Both the position numbers and the translations under genes were made by a program. Source: Owenia fusiformis (Eukaryota > Annelida > Polychaeta > Sabellida > Oweniidae). From it: a stretch of 64,000 nucleotides of DNA. Below the pieces are notes generated by a model that saw only the letters and a list, made by a program, of their open reading frames with translations, had not been told where the DNA came from and ran no database searches. Positions 61,651 through 64,000 of the stretch are shown piece by piece; position 1 is the first letter of the stretch; each line of letters opens with the position of its first letter. The DNA lies in assembly GCA_903813345.2 (NCBI GenBank), contig CAIIXF020000001.1:26093915-26157914 (forward strand), in the 5' to 3' direction.

Positions 61651-63290
61651 AACGAAGAATTAATCGACCAAGAAAAATTGAAAGTAGTGATATGTATCAC
61701 CTGTGAAACTACTTGATGACAATTATCTGCATCTCAAATGCATGCCTGGTGGGACCAATCATGAATCTCGAATGTAGGCATGTCAAACAAGCAGACAAAA
61801 TTGGACGTTATGTTAACCATGTAAGTATTACTGCAAATTAATCATGCAAGCTTCAGTAAACCATTTAGGAAATCGAATTGGAATTACTCCTTTTTCCATG
61901 TAGTATTTACTGACTGTTTTATGGGGGTTTTGAGACTGACAGATTTTCATGTTGTACTGGGGATTGAATGTAGAATTTACTGAGTGTTTTATAGGGAATT
62001 TGAGAATGTCACTCTTTGATGTTGTAATGGGGATTGAATGAAATATTAACTGATTGTTTTACAGGGGAGAGGTTACAGTTGTATCACCAATTCCTGCTTT
62101 TGTGTACCAAAGAAATCAAAATTCAAGACTATGAGTTATTTGTCAAGCAAAATAGACTATGTCGTAATACTATGGTCGCCCTGTCTAAAGAGAGAGCTTG
62201 AAAATCAAGCAAATAGTGCAGAAAATCTCCCGACAAAACAAGACATTAAAGACTTCCATTGTTCGGCTTATGTAAAAAAAACGAAGAATTAATCGACCAA
62301 GAAAAATTGAAAGTAGTGATATGTATCACCTGCGAAACTACTTGATGACAATTATCTGCATCTCAAATGCATTCCTGGTGGGACCAATCATGAATCTCGA
62401 ATGTAGGCATGTCAAACAAGCAGACAAAATTGGATGTTATGTTTACCATGTAAGTCTTATTGCAAATTAATCATGCAAGCTTCAGTAAACTATTTAGTAT
62501 TTACTGACTGTTTTATGGGGGTTTTGAGACTGACAGATTTTCATGTTGTACTGGGGATTGAATGTAGAATTTACTGAGTGTTTTATAGGGAATTTGAGAC
62601 TGTCACTCTTTGATGTTGTAATGGGGATTGAATGAAGTATTAACTGATTGTTTTACACGGGAGAGGTTACAGTTGTATCACCAATTCCTGCTTTTGTGTA
62701 CCAAAGAAATCAAAATTCAAGACTAAGAGTTATTTGTCAAGCAAAATAGACTATGGCATTATACTATGGTCACCCTGTCTAAAAAGAGAGAGCTTGAAAA
62801 TCAAGCAAATAGTGCAGAAAATCTCCCGACAAAACAAGACATTAAAGACTTCCATTGTTCGGCTTATGTAAAAAAACGAAGAATTAATCGACCAAGAAAA
62901 AATTGAAAGTAGTGATATGTGTCGCCTGCGAAACTACTTGATGACAATTATCTGCATCTCAAATGCATGCTGGGTGGGACCAATTATGAATCTCGAATGC
63001 AGGCATGTCAAACAAGCACACAGAATTGGACGTTATGTCTACCATGTAAGTATTATTGCAAATTAATCATGCAAGCTTCAGTAAACCATTTAGGAAATCG
63101 AATTGGAATAACTCCTTTTTCCATGTAGTATTTACTGACTGTTTCATGGGGGTTTTGAGACTGACAGATTTTCATGTTGTACTGGGGATTGAATGTAGAA
63201 TTTACTGAGTGTCTTATAGGGGATTTGAGACTGTCACTCTTTGATGTTGTAATGGGGATTGAATGAAGTATTAACTGATTGTTTTACAGG
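61471..63290 (+). pseudogene. Threefold tandem copy of one exon with flanks, each copy broken
   Basis: Copies start at about 61,471, 62,101 and 62,697 (CCAAAGAAATCAAAATTCAA). The coding-like frame reads YKLFVKQNRLWRNTMVALSK, then DIKDFHCSAYVKKRRINRPR, SSDM(Y/C), LRNYLMTIICISNA, GPIMNLECRHVKQA and GRYVYH before a donor GTAAGT. Copy 1 has CGA to TGA after DMYHL; copy 2 has a 2-nt loss in the AAAAAGAGAG run and an extra A later; copy 3 has a TAA in place of the tyrosine codon and an extra A. The LRNYLMTIICISNA..G.I.N pattern recalls the core of tyrosine-recombinase-like proteins in invertebrate genomes, a tentative reading. Confidence 0.55.
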
Positions 63291-63915
63291 GGATTTGAGA
63301 CTGACACTCTTTGATGTTGTACTGGGGATTGAATGTAGTATTTACTGAGTGTTTTAAAGGGGATTTAAGACTGACACTCTCTGATGTTGCACTGGGGATT
63401 AAATATAGTATTTACTGAGTGTTTTATAGGGGATTTGAGACTGACACTCTTTGATGTTGCACTTGGGATTGAATGTAGTATTTACTGAGTGTTTTATAGG
63501 GGATTTGAGACTGTCACTCTTTGATGTTGTACTGGGGATTGGATGTAGTATTTACTGACTGTTTTATAGGGGATTTGAGACTGACACACTTTGATGTTGC
63601 ACTGGGGATTAAATATAGTATTTACTGAGTGTTTTATAGGGGATTTGAGACTGTCACTCTTTGATGTTGTACTGGGGATTGGATGTAGTATTTACTGACT
63701 GTTTTATAGGGGATTTGAGACTGACACACTTTGATGTTGCACTGGGGATTAAATATAGTATTTACTGAGTGTTTTATAGGGGATTTGAGACTGACACTCT
63801 TTGATGTTGTACTGGGGATTGGATGTAGTATTTACTGACTGTTTTATAGGGGATTTGAGACTGACACACTTTGATGTTGCACTGGGGATCGAATGTAGTA
63901 TTTACTGACACACTT
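63120..63915. repeat. 69-bp minisatellite (about 11 units)
   Basis: The unit contains GGGGATTTGAGACTGACACT, CTTTGATGTTGTACTGGGGA and ATTTACTGAGTGTTTTATAG. One or two units of the same sequence also follow the first two copies of the triplicated exon (61,910-62,060 and 62,500-62,650), so the array grew from intron sequence. The array ends near 63,915, after which no feature is seen. Confidence 0.9.
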
Positions 63916-64000
63916 TGATAATGTTCTGATGAAACAATAAATAAGTGAAAATCACTGTGATACAAATAATAAATCCAGTATTTTATTACCACTCTGCAAT

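Overview
This is a window of an AT-rich animal nuclear genome. Genes are split by GT..AG introns, two conserved metazoan genes are recognisable, and most of the rest is layered mobile DNA. Secreted cysteine-module proteins, a tRNA-derived SINE and a Penelope-type reverse transcriptase fit a marine invertebrate (a spiralian or invertebrate deuterostome); the species cannot be told from sequence alone. No prokaryotic features, CRISPR array, rRNA or stand-alone tRNA gene was seen.

Layout. 0-2.3 kb (minus): the 5' part of a secreted protein made of small four-cysteine modules, one per phase-1 exon. 4.0-10.2 kb (minus): LZIC, a complete 188-codon reading in five coding exons with a probable non-coding first exon and CCAAT/ETS promoter; its third intron holds a dead mariner element. 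12.5-23.8 kb (minus): RPA2 (RPA32), complete in eight exon positions, 266 or 267 aa. It carries two alternative, phase-0 versions of its fourth exon, which looks like mutually exclusive splicing within the OB-fold. An intact, very young, non-autonomous LTR element lies in one RPA2 intron, and a nest of MITE and SINE insertions in another.

24-58 kb is a transposon graveyard with clear nesting. A 30-bp minisatellite (about 19 units at 25.6-26.2 kb, about 77 at 55.5-57.8 kb) seems to have been one array split by a 29.3-kb insertion. Inside that are about 400-bp inverted arms (26.6 and 49.2-49.7 kb). Inside those lies an 18.6-kb DNA transposon (27,057-45,650) with an inverted CCCCGGCGAAA terminus and subterminal repeat arrays. 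It has two divergent multi-exon genes: a 305-aa BEN-domain protein (minus) and a 951-aa EnSpm/tnp2-like transposase with an N-terminal C2H2 finger (plus). Next to it, a 3.5-kb TIR element hosts a Penelope-like reverse transcriptase inserted in a GTCC microsatellite. A 3.4-kb foldback element follows at 51.8-55.2 kb.

58-64 kb (plus): exons of an unrecognised zinc-finger gene, with a duplicated exon and a threefold tandem copy of a further exon in which every copy has a reading-frame lesion. It ends in a 69-bp minisatellite.

The best candidates for something undescribed are the large BEN-carrying transposon and the duplicated RPA2 exon. All splice models are by-eye readings of splice sites, phase and protein family; no search was run.
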